Shown here in pieces: positions 9,730-16,227 of a stretch of 18,392 nucleotides of DNA (position 1 is the stretch's first letter; every line of letters begins with the position of its first letter). The notes under the pieces were generated by a model, which saw nothing but the letters and a program-made list of their open reading frames with translations, ran no database searches and was not told the DNA's origin. The translations under genes and the position numbers were made by a program. Origin of the DNA: an uncultured Oscillospiraceae bacterium (GTDB taxonomy: Bacteria; Bacillota; Clostridia; Oscillospirales; Oscillospiraceae). The stretch covers positions 1-18,392 of the forward strand of contig CANQZF010000007.1 of NCBI GenBank assembly GCA_947628265.1, read 5' to 3'.

Positions 9730-10373
9730 CAGCGGTAGACGCTCCCGAAGCGCCCGAAGTCCCTGGAGCCGTCGGGCCCCGGAGCGGGCAGCAGGATGAA
9801 AATGACCTTCCCGATGACACACCGCTCATCCACCGCGCCGATGGTGGCACGGCGGCTGTCCGTGGACTCGTTGCGGTTGTCCCCCATGAGGAAAAGGCAC
9901 CCCTCGGGGACGGTGAACGGCCCCTCAAAGTCCTCCCGCGTGAGGGTGGGCGCGGCGACATAGGGCTCGTCCAGGGCCTCGCCGTCCACGTAGACGACGC
10001 CCTCGGTAAAGTCGATGTCCACCGTCTGTCCGCCCACGGCGATGACGCGCTTTACCAGCGGGTCCGGGCCGTAGGTGTCCGTCTGGACAACGACCACGTC
10101 CCCGGCCTTGGGCGAATATAGGAAGTTGGTGGTCACGATCCGGTCATACCACAAAAGCGTGGGGTTCATGGAGTTCCCCTTCACGTTCACCACGCGGATC
10201 CCGAACATGAAGATGAGGATCCCCACCACCAGCGCCCCCACAAAGCACTGTACCCAGTCGTAAAACTCCATTTTCCCGGACCTCTCCCGGTCCTCACGGC
10301 GTTTTTCCGCCCTCGTGAGGGGCCTGGGTTCCTCCTCCGGCTGTGTGCCGGCGTCGTTTATCTCATCTGACAT
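9729..10373 (-). CDS. lepB: signal peptidase I
   Basis: Type I signal peptidase removes signal peptides from secreted proteins at the outer face of the membrane. The 214-residue protein has a charged cytoplasmic N-terminus, one membrane segment at about 42-62, the catalytic serine S68 in GNSMNPTL, the catalytic lysine K108 in PLVKRVIAVGG, and the conserved GDNRNESTDSR. The single transmembrane segment is typical of Gram-positive enzymes. An AAGGTGG element lies seven bases upstream of the ATG at 10373. It follows rplS across 86 nt containing an intrinsic terminator, so it depends on read-through or a weak promoter that I could not identify. Confidence 0.95.
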   Translation of the reverse strand: MSDEINDAGTQPEEEPRPLTRAEKRREDRERSGKMEFYDWVQCFVGALVVGILIFMFGIRVVNVKGNSMNPTLLWYDRIVTTNFLYSPKAGDVVVVQTDTYGPDPLVKRVIAVGGQTVDIDFTEGVVYVDGEALDEPYVAAPTLTREDFEGPFTVPEGCLFLMGDNRNESTDSRRATIGAVDERCVIGKVIFILLPAPGPDGSRDFGRFGSVYR

Positions 10374-10423
10374 CCCGTGCCCACCTTTCGAAATACAATT
10401 CGCGAAACAACAGCGCTGACAGC

Positions 10424-10450
10424 AAAAAAAGGGGGATGCGCTCCCCCTTT
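10424..10450 (-). terminator. intrinsic terminator after rplS
   Basis: Just after the rplS stop, the minus strand has AAAGGGGGA pairing with TCCCCCTTT (9 bp, 5-nt loop), followed by four further T residues. This is a standard Rho-independent terminator. It should set rplS transcript levels above those of lepB and the genes behind it. Confidence 0.85.
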
Positions 10451-10459
10451 CCTTGTGTC

Positions 10460-10801
10460 TTAGATTCTCTCCTTGACCTTGGCGTTCTTGCCAACGCGGT
10501 CCCTGAGGTAGTAGAGCTTGGCTCTCCGGACCTTGCCGCGCCGGACAGTCTCCACAGATACGATGCTGGGAGAATGTACGGGGAAGACCTTCTCGCAGCC
10601 AACATTGTAGGAAATGCGGCGGACGGTGATGGTCTCGTTGATGCCGCCGTGCTTCTTGGCGATGATCGTGCCCTCAAAGGCCTGCGTGCGCTCGCGGTTG
10701 CCCTCCTTGACGCGGACGGTGACACGGACGGTGTCGCCCACGTTCATGGCGGGAAGCTCCGGCTTCATATACTGCTGATTTAAAGTCTCAACCAAATTCA
10801 T
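10460..10801 (-). CDS. rplS: 50S ribosomal protein L19
   Basis: L19 lies at the 30S-50S interface of the ribosome. The 113-residue product has the usual length and signature: GDTVRVTVRVKEGNRERTQAFEG near residues 22-44, then TVRRISYNVGCEKVFP, then VRRGKVRRAKLYYLRDRVGK. GGAGG lies about ten bases upstream of the ATG at 10801. It heads its unit with its own promoter, a leader of nearly 90 nt and its own terminator. The frequent partners rpsP, rimM and trmD are not visible upstream; pfkA is there instead. Confidence 0.98.
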   Translation of the reverse strand: MNLVETLNQQYMKPELPAMNVGDTVRVTVRVKEGNRERTQAFEGTIIAKKHGGINETITVRRISYNVGCEKVFPVHSPSIVSVETVRRGKVRRAKLYYLRDRVGKNAKVKERI

Positions 10802-10888
10802 AGTGCTTTTCCTCCCCTCTTGATAGGCGTTCGTACCGAGTTCACGGCATAGGACCGCCCCGATGCAACGGGAAAATCCCGCAAAAGC
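10802..10888 (-). promoter_or_regulatory. candidate structured 5' leader of rplS
   Basis: From the predicted start site to the rplS ATG there are about 87 nt with local pairing. A CGGGA/TCCCG hairpin has a 3-nt loop (10869-10881). A second element is closed by GGCG/CGCC (10826-10829 with 10856-10859) and encloses a smaller TGCCG/CGGTA hairpin. L19 leaders that regulate rplS are known in Bacilli, but I cannot match this one to a described family. The call rests on pairing by eye. Confidence 0.3.
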
Positions 10889-10894
10889 CTAACT

Positions 10895-10923
10895 ATGTTA
10901 CCACAACATTTTTGAAATTGCAA
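10895..10923 (-). promoter_or_regulatory. extended -10 sigmaA promoter of rplS
   Basis: On the minus strand a -35 TTGCAA (10918-10923), 17-nt spacer and -10 TAACAT (10895-10900) are present. TGG directly before the -10 gives an extended -10 element. It lies in the 164-nt gap between the pfkA stop and rplS and is the only good promoter there. Confidence 0.75.
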
Positions 10924-10965
10924 GAATTATTTTCACAAAATGTGTGATTTTCTGAGAAAAAGGCA

Positions 10966-11925
10966 TTACATCCCGGAGTGAAGGGCCGCCAGGAGCCCGT
11001 AATTGTGCTCGCTTAAGTCCTTTTTCATCTTCAGGGCCTCCACGATGTCCATGTGGAACATCTTCTGCCCGTCGTAGCAGATGACCTTGTTGGTCATACC
11101 CTGGGCCAGGACCTGGACGGCGGTGTAGCCGAAGTCGGCCGCCAGGATACGGTCCCGGACGGTGGGCCGGCCGCCGCGCTGGACGTGGCCGATGATGGTG
11201 GCGCGGGTGTCCATGCCCGTCTCGGTGTTGATGATCTTGGCCACCTCGGTGGCGTGGGCTGCGCCCTCCGCCACGATGACGGTGTAGTTGGTGCGCCCGT
11301 GGAGCTGTCCCTCCCGGATGGGACGGATCACGTCGTCCTTATAGTTGATGGGGCGCTCGGGCACCAGAACGGCGGTGGCGCCCACGGCCAGGCCCACGTA
11401 GAGGGCCAGGTGTCCCGCCCGGTTGCCCATGACCTCCACCACGGAGCAGCGCTCGTGGGATTTCATGGTGTCGTTAAGCTTATCGATGCACTCGATGGCG
11501 GTGTTACAGGCGGTGTCGAAGCCGATGGTGTAGCTGGTGCAGGCGATGACGCCGCACACGCTGATGCCGTACTTGGACAGCTCCAGCGCGCCCTTGAAGG
11601 TGCCGTCGCCGCCCACGCACACAAGGCCGTCAATGCCCCGGAACCGGCAGATGTCCGCCGCCCGCTGGACCCCCTCCGGGGTGCGGAACTCGGCGCTGCG
11701 GGCGGTGTAGAGGAGCGTCCCGCCCAGGCTCGTGATGCCGGAGACGTCCCTGGGCGTCAGCGGCTCCATATCGCCGGTGATGAGCCCGTGGTAGCCCCTG
11801 CGGACCCCCACGCACTCGACCCCAAGGCTGTATGCCGTGCGGACCACGGCCCTGATGGCGGAGTTCATTCCCGGCGCGTCGCCGCCGGAGGTGAGAACGC
11901 CTATCCTGCTCACTTTTGATTGCAT
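10966..11925 (-). CDS. pfkA: 6-phosphofructokinase-like protein lacking the PGTIDND catalytic motif
   Basis: The family phosphorylates fructose-6-phosphate with ATP in glycolysis. The 319-residue product keeps the nucleotide motif LTSGGDAPGMN (12-21), TARSAEF (R76), GGDGT (105-109), TIGFDTACNT, ETGMDTRATIIGHVQRGG (R241, H247, R250) and most of the normal length. Where relatives read G-[IV]-PGTIDND-I-x-x-T-x-YTIGF, this protein reads GVIACTSYTIGF (125-136). Seven residues are therefore missing between V126 and I127, including the aspartate that is the catalytic base (D127 in E. coli). MGNRAG also replaces the usual MGRxAG. The reading frame is kept. Either the deletion is real and the enzyme is probably inactive or repurposed, or it is a sequence error. 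The ATG at 11925 has GGAGG upstream. It is 17 nt after the DUF2344 gene and is likely cotranscribed with it. Confidence 0.9.
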   Translation of the reverse strand: MQSKVSRIGVLTSGGDAPGMNSAIRAVVRTAYSLGVECVGVRRGYHGLITGDMEPLTPRDVSGITSLGGTLLYTARSAEFRTPEGVQRAADICRFRGIDGLVCVGGDGTFKGALELSKYGISVCGVIACTSYTIGFDTACNTAIECIDKLNDTMKSHERCSVVEVMGNRAGHLALYVGLAVGATAVLVPERPINYKDDVIRPIREGQLHGRTNYTVIVAEGAAHATEVAKIINTETGMDTRATIIGHVQRGGRPTVRDRILAADFGYTAVQVLAQGMTNKVICYDGQKMFHMDIVEALKMKKDLSEHNYGLLAALHSGM

Positions 11926-11942
11926 GGTCTATGCCTCCATTT

Positions 11943-12593
11943 CTATCTGAAGGGATGAAGGTCTGAGTCTCTGACCTCCACCCTGCGGAATGCGGTAAAA
12001 TCAGGGGAAAGCTCCGGGGCCAGCTGGTCGATGGCCGAGATAAGCTGCGCCGGGGAGAGCGCCGGGTCCTGGGCCGAGAGCCTGGAGCGCATAAGGAGTT
12101 GCCCGTCCTCCCCGGGCTCGATCTCTATCCCGCCGGTGAGCGGCAGGATGTCAACCTCAGCCGAGCCGCGCTTCGTGCGCTTTTCGATGATAAGCTGTTC
12201 CCGGGAATAGAGCTCCCTAAGCGCTTCAAGGGGACAGGCCCTATAATCGTAAAACAAACGGGCCTCTATGTCAAGCCATTTAATGTCCTTAAATTTTCTT
12301 TTTTCCTCATAGCAGTCCAAAATTTCTATTCCCTGGGGGCAGCCGGCGTTGAGCCGCGCCGGGACCTCCTCCGGCTCCGCCCCGCCCAAAAGCCCGAAAT
12401 CCATGAGCTCGCAGACGCTCTCCGTCCCCACGGACAAAGGCATGGCGAAATTCATGTAGGGGTGGGGGTTGAAGCCCTCCGTGTGGCGGATGGCGAGCCC
12501 TGAGCGGATGAAGACCCGCTGCATGGTGCGCATGAGGTCTAAGTGGGAAATAAACTTTGCCCGGCCCTCCTTTTTGAAAAGGATCCTACTCAT
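11943..12593 (-). CDS. TIGR03936/DUF2344 family protein paired with radical SAM gene
   Basis: This 216-residue protein matches the DUF2344 (TIGR03936) family: RILFKKEGRAKFISHLDLMR at the start, followed by RHTEGFNPHP and FAMPLSVGTESVCELMDF. Its function is unknown; the family is nearly always next to, or fused with, the TIGR03960 radical SAM protein, which suggests that they act together. I choose the ATG at 12593, seven bases after GGAGG; a GTG one codon upstream is possible. It overlaps the radical SAM stop by 8 nt, so translation is coupled. It is followed after 17 nt by pfkA. From memory, an RNase E/G gene often follows this pair in Clostridia, but none is present here. Confidence 0.9.
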   Translation of the reverse strand: MSRILFKKEGRAKFISHLDLMRTMQRVFIRSGLAIRHTEGFNPHPYMNFAMPLSVGTESVCELMDFGLLGGAEPEEVPARLNAGCPQGIEILDCYEEKRKFKDIKWLDIEARLFYDYRACPLEALRELYSREQLIIEKRTKRGSAEVDILPLTGGIEIEPGEDGQLLMRSRLSAQDPALSPAQLISAIDQLAPELSPDFTAFRRVEVRDSDLHPFR

Positions 12594-14421
12594 CACAGGC
12601 CCTCCTCTCCAAAAGGCAGTTGGCGCCGCAGCCCATGCACTTCACCCGGCAGTCCGGGGTGATCTTCCCCTCATAAGCCGCCTTGCGCTCCCGGGCCAGA
12701 TACGACTTGCGGACGCCCACGCTGATGACGTCCCAGGGGAAAAGCTCGTCCTCCCCCCGGACCCTGGCGGCGTAAAAGTCCGGGTCCAGGCCCGCCTTTT
12801 CAAAGGCGTTCATCCAGCGCTCAAAGGAGAAGTAGTCGCTCCAGGAGTCCAGCCGTCCCCCGTCGCGCCAGACATTTTCGATGACGGCCCCGAGGCGCCG
12901 ATCCCCCCGGGAGAGGGCCGCCTCAATGAGGCTCACGTCCGGCGCGTGCCAGTTATAGGTGATGGCCCGGGACTTGATGGCCTCCCGCAGGAGCTTTACG
13001 CGTCTTAAATATTCCTCCACCGATACCTGCGCCTCCCACTCAAAGGGGGTGTGGGGCTTGGGGACGAACATGGAGGTACTGACCGTGATTTTCACGCCCC
13101 GGGCCCTGTTCACGGCGTTCTGACGCCAGCAGGAGAGCACCTTTTCCGCAAGCTCGGCGATGGCCAGCACGTCTTCGTCGGTCTCCGTGGGCAGGCCCAG
13201 CATGAAATAGAGCTTCAGGGTGCTCCAGCCGCCCTCAAAGGCGATGCGGCAGGAGTTTAAAAGCGCCTCCTCCGTGACATTCTTGTTGATGACGTCCCGG
13301 AGCCGCTGACTTCCAGCCTCCGGGGCGAAGGTGAGGCCCGATTTGCGGACCTTTTGCACCCGCTCCATGAGGCCCATGGAGAAGTTGTCGGCCCGCAGGG
13401 ACGGCAGGGACAGGCTTATCTTCCTGGGCTCACACCACTCCAAAAGCCCGTCCGTAAGCTCGGAAAGGCCCTTAAAGTCGCTGGTGGAGAGGCTGGAGAG
13501 GGTGATCTCCTCATACCCGGAGCCAGATAACGCCTCCTTGGCCTTCTCCAAAAGGAACTCGGTGCTGTGCCGCCTGACGGGCCGGTAGGCGAAGCCCGCC
13601 TGACAGAACCGGCAGCCCCGGACGCACCCGCGAAAGAGCTCCAGCACCACCCGGTCATGGACGATCTCGGTGGAGGGGACGATGGCGTGGGTGGGATAGT
13701 AGACGCTGTCCAGGTCCTCCACGATCCGCTTGGTCACGGTCTCCGGCGCGCCGTCCAGGACGTTCACACGCCTCAAGGTGCCGTCGTCGTTGTACTCCGG
13801 CTCATAGAGAGAGGGGACATAGACCCCCGGTATATCCGCCGCCGCCCGGAGGAAGCGGCTTTTGGGCCAGCCCTCCCGCTTGGCCTTTTTCAGAAGCTCC
13901 AAAATCTCCATATCCAGCTTCTCGCCCTCGCCGATGGCGAAGAGGTCGATGAAGTCGGCCATGGGCTCGGGGTTTATGCAGCTTGTCCCGCCGGCGAAGA
14001 CAAGGGGCGTCAGGCTCTCTCTGTCGGCGCTCCTCACGGGGACGCCGGCCAGGTCCAGCATATTGAGAACCGAGGTGTAGGCCATCTCGTAGCCCAGGGA
14101 GAAGGCGATGGCGTCAAAGTCCCCGATGGGGTCGCCGCTCTCCAGGGCGTAGAGGGGCAGCTTCTCCCGGCGCAGCTCCTCCTCCATGTCGCCCCAGGGG
14201 GCGAAGCACCGCTCGCACCAGATGCCGGGGTCCTCGTTCATGGCGCCGTAGAGAATTTGAAGTCCCAGATTGGACATCCCAATCTCATAGGTGTCCGGGA
14301 AACAAAAGGCCACGCGCAGGTCCACCTTTTCGGGGTCCTTCACGATCTCGTTATACTCCCCGCCGGTGTAGCGCGCGGGCTTTTGTACGCGTGTCAGTAT
14401 TCGCTCCAGCTTCGGTGTCAT
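12586..14421 (-). CDS. TIGR03960-type radical SAM protein with N-terminal B12-binding-like region
   Basis: This 611-residue protein has an N-terminal domain resembling cobalamin-binding regions of radical SAM enzymes (RVAFCFPDTYEIGMSNLGLQ from about residue 36). The radical SAM core follows with the 4Fe-4S motif C-x3-C-x2-C (C266, C270, C273 in CVRGCRFCQAGF). The C-terminus has a second cysteine cluster, C591-x3-C595-x2-C598-x3-C602. The family (TIGR03960) is widespread in Firmicutes; its substrate is unknown. The start is the ATG at 14421, seven bases after AGGCGG. A TTG at 14442 lacks a ribosome binding site. The following gene overlaps by 8 nt and belongs to the family regularly paired with this one. 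Confidence 0.93.
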   Translation of the reverse strand: MTPKLERILTRVQKPARYTGGEYNEIVKDPEKVDLRVAFCFPDTYEIGMSNLGLQILYGAMNEDPGIWCERCFAPWGDMEEELRREKLPLYALESGDPIGDFDAIAFSLGYEMAYTSVLNMLDLAGVPVRSADRESLTPLVFAGGTSCINPEPMADFIDLFAIGEGEKLDMEILELLKKAKREGWPKSRFLRAAADIPGVYVPSLYEPEYNDDGTLRRVNVLDGAPETVTKRIVEDLDSVYYPTHAIVPSTEIVHDRVVLELFRGCVRGCRFCQAGFAYRPVRRHSTEFLLEKAKEALSGSGYEEITLSSLSTSDFKGLSELTDGLLEWCEPRKISLSLPSLRADNFSMGLMERVQKVRKSGLTFAPEAGSQRLRDVINKNVTEEALLNSCRIAFEGGWSTLKLYFMLGLPTETDEDVLAIAELAEKVLSCWRQNAVNRARGVKITVSTSMFVPKPHTPFEWEAQVSVEEYLRRVKLLREAIKSRAITYNWHAPDVSLIEAALSRGDRRLGAVIENVWRDGGRLDSWSDYFSFERWMNAFEKAGLDPDFYAARVRGEDELFPWDVISVGVRKSYLARERKAAYEGKITPDCRVKCMGCGANCLLERRACDE

Positions 14422-14460
14422 ATGTGTACCGCCTAATCTCAAAAATGGTCATAATACATC

Positions 14461-14488
14461 ATTATAGCATGAGCTCATTTTACACCAA
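14461..14488 (-). promoter_or_regulatory. extended -10 promoter of the radical SAM-DUF2344-pfkA unit
   Basis: A perfect TATAAT (14461-14466, minus strand) is preceded by TGC, an extended -10 element. A weak -35 TTGGTG lies 16 nt upstream, inside the last codons of the M50 peptidase gene. The predicted start is about 35 nt before the radical SAM ATG. Confidence 0.65.
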
Positions 14489-15089
14489 ATCGAGATTTTT
14501 TGCAACACGCTTTCAAAAGAAAAACGGCGCAAATAAGAAGCGTGCAGTTTCCCCCGCCCGTGATAAAGACGTAGATCCCGCCGCCAATAAGCGCCAAAAG
14601 GCACAGGATGTCAAGCGCAAGGCCGATCTTCTCCGACGCGTCCGGCCCCAAGAGGAGGGCCGTCACCGCCCCCAGCGCCCGTCCGCCGTCCATGGGGCTC
14701 ACGGGCAGGAGGTTGAAGAACGTGTACATGGCGCTGACGGCGGCCAGCTCATAGGGGAAGGCGCGCCCGGTGATCTCCCCCGCCCCCAGGCTCCCGGCGG
14801 CCAGCAGCGCCCCGGCGAAGGGCCCCGACAGCGCCGCCAAAGCCTCCTCTACGTAGGAGAGCCGGTCCTCAAAATCGATCTGCGCCCCTCCGGCGGCCAG
14901 ACAGACCCTCTCGATCCGAGCCCCGCACAGCTTAAGGCACGAAAGGTGCCCCAGCTCGTGGACCGCAACCGCCAATAGCACCATCAGGGCCCTCTCCACC
15001 CCCATGAGGACCGTGAAGGCCGTCATCAGGAGAAGGAAGCCTGGAGTTATGTTAACTTTATGGAATTTCCTAGTTATGTTAACTTTCAT
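14475..15089 (-). CDS. SpoIVFB-like M50 membrane metalloprotease
   Basis: Site-2-type (M50) intramembrane proteases cut substrates inside the bilayer; SpoIVFB processes pro-sigmaK in the sporulating mother cell. The 204-residue product has the zinc motif HELGH (H44, E45, H48) in a membrane segment and the third-ligand motif NLLPVSPMDGGR (D134), with hydrophobic segments near 17-47, 83-104, 115-132 and 154-177. The gene partner (M23 SpoIVFA-like protein directly upstream) supports a sporulation role. The N-terminus is odd: KVNIT occurs twice (residues 2-6 and 11-15) because the gene starts inside an 18-nt-period repeat array. No Shine-Dalgarno sequence precedes the ATG at 15089. The frame is open back to the M23 stop codon, so translation may be coupled. 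An internal ATG at residue 22 is a less likely start. Confidence 0.88.
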   Translation of the reverse strand: MKVNITRKFHKVNITPGFLLLMTAFTVLMGVERALMVLLAVAVHELGHLSCLKLCGARIERVCLAAGGAQIDFEDRLSYVEEALAALSGPFAGALLAAGSLGAGEITGRAFPYELAAVSAMYTFFNLLPVSPMDGGRALGAVTALLLGPDASEKIGLALDILCLLALIGGGIYVFITGGGNCTLLICAVFLLKACCKKSRFGVK

Positions 15090-15140
15090 ATTTATGTTAA
15101 CTAAAATAGTTATGTAAACTAATGCTATTATGTTAACTAA
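15047..15140 (-). repeat. GTTAAC-cored direct repeat array, 18-nt period
   Basis: Five copies of TTATGTTAAC-type units (plus-strand reading) begin at 15047, 15074, 15092, 15110 and 15128, so spacings are 27, 18, 18 and 18 nt. Four have the exact core TTATGTTAAC; the copy at 15110 has TTATGTAAAC. The last three are followed by TAA and the first two by TTT. The array is AT-rich in a GC-rich setting. It fills the M23-M50 gap and runs into the first codons of the M50 gene, producing repeated VNI peptides. Confidence 0.85.
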
Positions 15141-15989
15141 TCAGGTGTAAAGATAATATTCCGGGTTAACATAATCTCCATTCACCAGCAGCTCCAGGTG
15201 CAGACACGCTGCCGTGGCGTTCCCGGTTGCGCCGACGGTGCCGATCTTGTCCCCGGCCTTCACCTCGTCGCCGTTCTGGACGGTGACCTCACTAAGGTGC
15301 GCGTACAGAGACTCCACGCCGTCCGGGTGCCGGATGATGACGTAGAGGCCGTAGCTGGTGCTGTCCCCCACCGCCGCCACGGTGCCGTCGGCGATACTCA
15401 CGGCGTCCTGTCCCTCCTCGGCGGCGATGTCCAGGCCGTAGTGGAATTTCACCTGCCCGTCCGCCGGGTGCTCCCGGTAGCCAAAGCCGGAGCTCACCAC
15501 CCCGTCCACGGGCTTTATGAGCGGCAAGGCGACTTCTGGTTTTTCATAGGTCACGTTGTTGGGAAGTCCCAGCTCCGAAAAGGCGCTCTGGCTGTCCTTG
15601 AAAAGCTCCACCGCTCCCCTGACGGTATCCTTCCCCGCGTTGTCCGCCTTGTCCGTGGGCCCGTCGTCCTTCATGGCAGACTTTTCCCCTTCTTCGGTGT
15701 TTCCCGCCTCTATTTCATCTCCGTCCTCCGGGGCAAAGGCGTACTTCACCGCGCCCTTGGCCGCTGAAAAAATGTTCTTCCCGGCCCGGAGCTCCTCCCC
15801 GAAGACGCCCACCGCCCCGCCGAAGTCCACCCCCAGGGCGTCGGAGATCTTCTGCCGCGCGTTTTTTGCCGCCTTGGGAAATGCCAAATTCAGCGCCACG
15901 ATCAGCACCAGCGTCCACACGCATATGGAAAGCCAGGACCTTTTCGCCTTTTTCTTTCTTCTCCTGCCGCGCTGACCTGTGTAAACCAT
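15141..15989 (-). CDS. SpoIVFA-like M23 (LytM) domain membrane protein
   Basis: This 282-residue protein has a basic N-terminus, one membrane segment at about 19-37, a charged linker, and a C-terminal M23/LytM domain from about 165. SpoIVFA, its likely counterpart, holds and regulates SpoIVFB in the outer forespore membrane. Zinc ligands H183 and D187 (HYGLD) and H264 are present, as is H231 (YAHLS). The first histidine of the usual H-x-H motif is a cysteine (C262 in ACLHLE). It may therefore be a weak or non-enzymatic LytM domain, which would suit a scaffold role. The start is the ATG at 15989, eight bases after GGAGG; an upstream TTG in the same frame is less likely. The M50 gene follows in the same reading frame after one TGA. 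Confidence 0.87.
   Translation of the reverse strand: MVYTGQRGRRRKKKAKRSWLSICVWTLVLIVALNLAFPKAAKNARQKISDALGVDFGGAVGVFGEELRAGKNIFSAAKGAVKYAFAPEDGDEIEAGNTEEGEKSAMKDDGPTDKADNAGKDTVRGAVELFKDSQSAFSELGLPNNVTYEKPEVALPLIKPVDGVVSSGFGYREHPADGQVKFHYGLDIAAEEGQDAVSIADGTVAAVGDSTSYGLYVIIRHPDGVESLYAHLSEVTVQNGDEVKAGDKIGTVGATGNATAACLHLELLVNGDYVNPEYYLYT
15165..15174 (+). repeat. inverted copy of the GTTAAC repeat in the spoIVFA-like 3' end
   Basis: GTTAACATAA lies near the end of the M23 coding sequence in the opposite orientation to the array. Together with the copy at 15128-15137 it forms a perfect 10-bp inverted repeat around 27 nt that include the M23 stop codon. It may be the coding segment from which the array arose, or one arm of an mRNA hairpin. 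Confidence 0.6.
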
Positions 15990-16021
15990 CCCTTGCGCCT
16001 CCCGCAAACGTATTTACCACC

Positions 16022-16050
16022 AATATATTCGCCCCGTCCAAGCCCTATAC
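16022..16050 (-). promoter_or_regulatory. possible sigmaE-like sporulation promoter
   Basis: Upstream of the SpoIVFA-like gene, the minus strand has GTATAGG and AATATATT separated by 14 nt. This loosely resembles mother-cell sigmaE promoters, which drive spoIVF in Bacillus. The match is partial and I rely on position (33 nt before the ATG) as much as on bases. No good sigmaA promoter is seen here on this strand. Confidence 0.25.
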
Positions 16051-16072
16051 GGAAGAATTTAAGATTTTTCCC

Positions 16073-16101
16073 TTGACAACGGGCCGCGCAAAAATTATAA
16101 T
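16073..16101 (+). promoter_or_regulatory. consensus sigmaA promoter of tRNA-Pro
   Basis: TTGACA (16073-16078) and TATAAT (16096-16101) are both perfect and separated by exactly 17 nt. The tRNA starts 12 nt after the -10 box. It is the strongest promoter in the window, as expected for a stable RNA gene. Confidence 0.95.
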
Positions 16102-16113
16102 ATACAAGCGTCT

Positions 16114-16190
16114 CGGGGTGTGGCGAAGTTTGGTATCGCGCTTGGTTCGGGACCAAGAGGCCGCCGGTTCGAATCCGGCCACTCCGACCA
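16114..16190 (+). tRNA. tRNA-Pro (anticodon CGG)
   Basis: This 77-nt cloverleaf has acceptor stem CGGGGTG/CACTCCG (one G-T wobble), anticodon arm CTTGG/CCAAG with loop TTCGGGA giving anticodon CGG for proline, and T arm CCGG-TTCGAAT-CCGG. The discriminator A is followed by an encoded CCA end. It has its own consensus promoter and terminator, so it is a single-gene transcript. Confidence 0.97.
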
Positions 16191-16223
16191 AAAACCGGCA
16201 AGCCACAAGGCTTGCCGGTTTTT
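16190..16223 (+). terminator. strong intrinsic terminator after tRNA-Pro
   Basis: A stem of 15 bp (AAAAACCGGCAAGCC with its exact complement) around an ACAA loop ends in TTTTT. It starts right at the tRNA CCA end and should stop transcription before the two-component genes. Confidence 0.93.
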
Positions 16224-16227
16224 ACTT

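Noticed and set aside
10915..10965. Possible terminator after pfkA (TCACA/TGTGA stem)
   Set aside because: The stem is only 5 A/T-rich base pairs and no T run follows on the minus strand. The region is better explained by the rplS promoter.
15047..15140. CRISPR-like array at the M23/M50 junction
   Set aside because: The repeated core is only 10-13 nt, the intervening bases are too short for spacers, part of it is coding and no cas genes are present.
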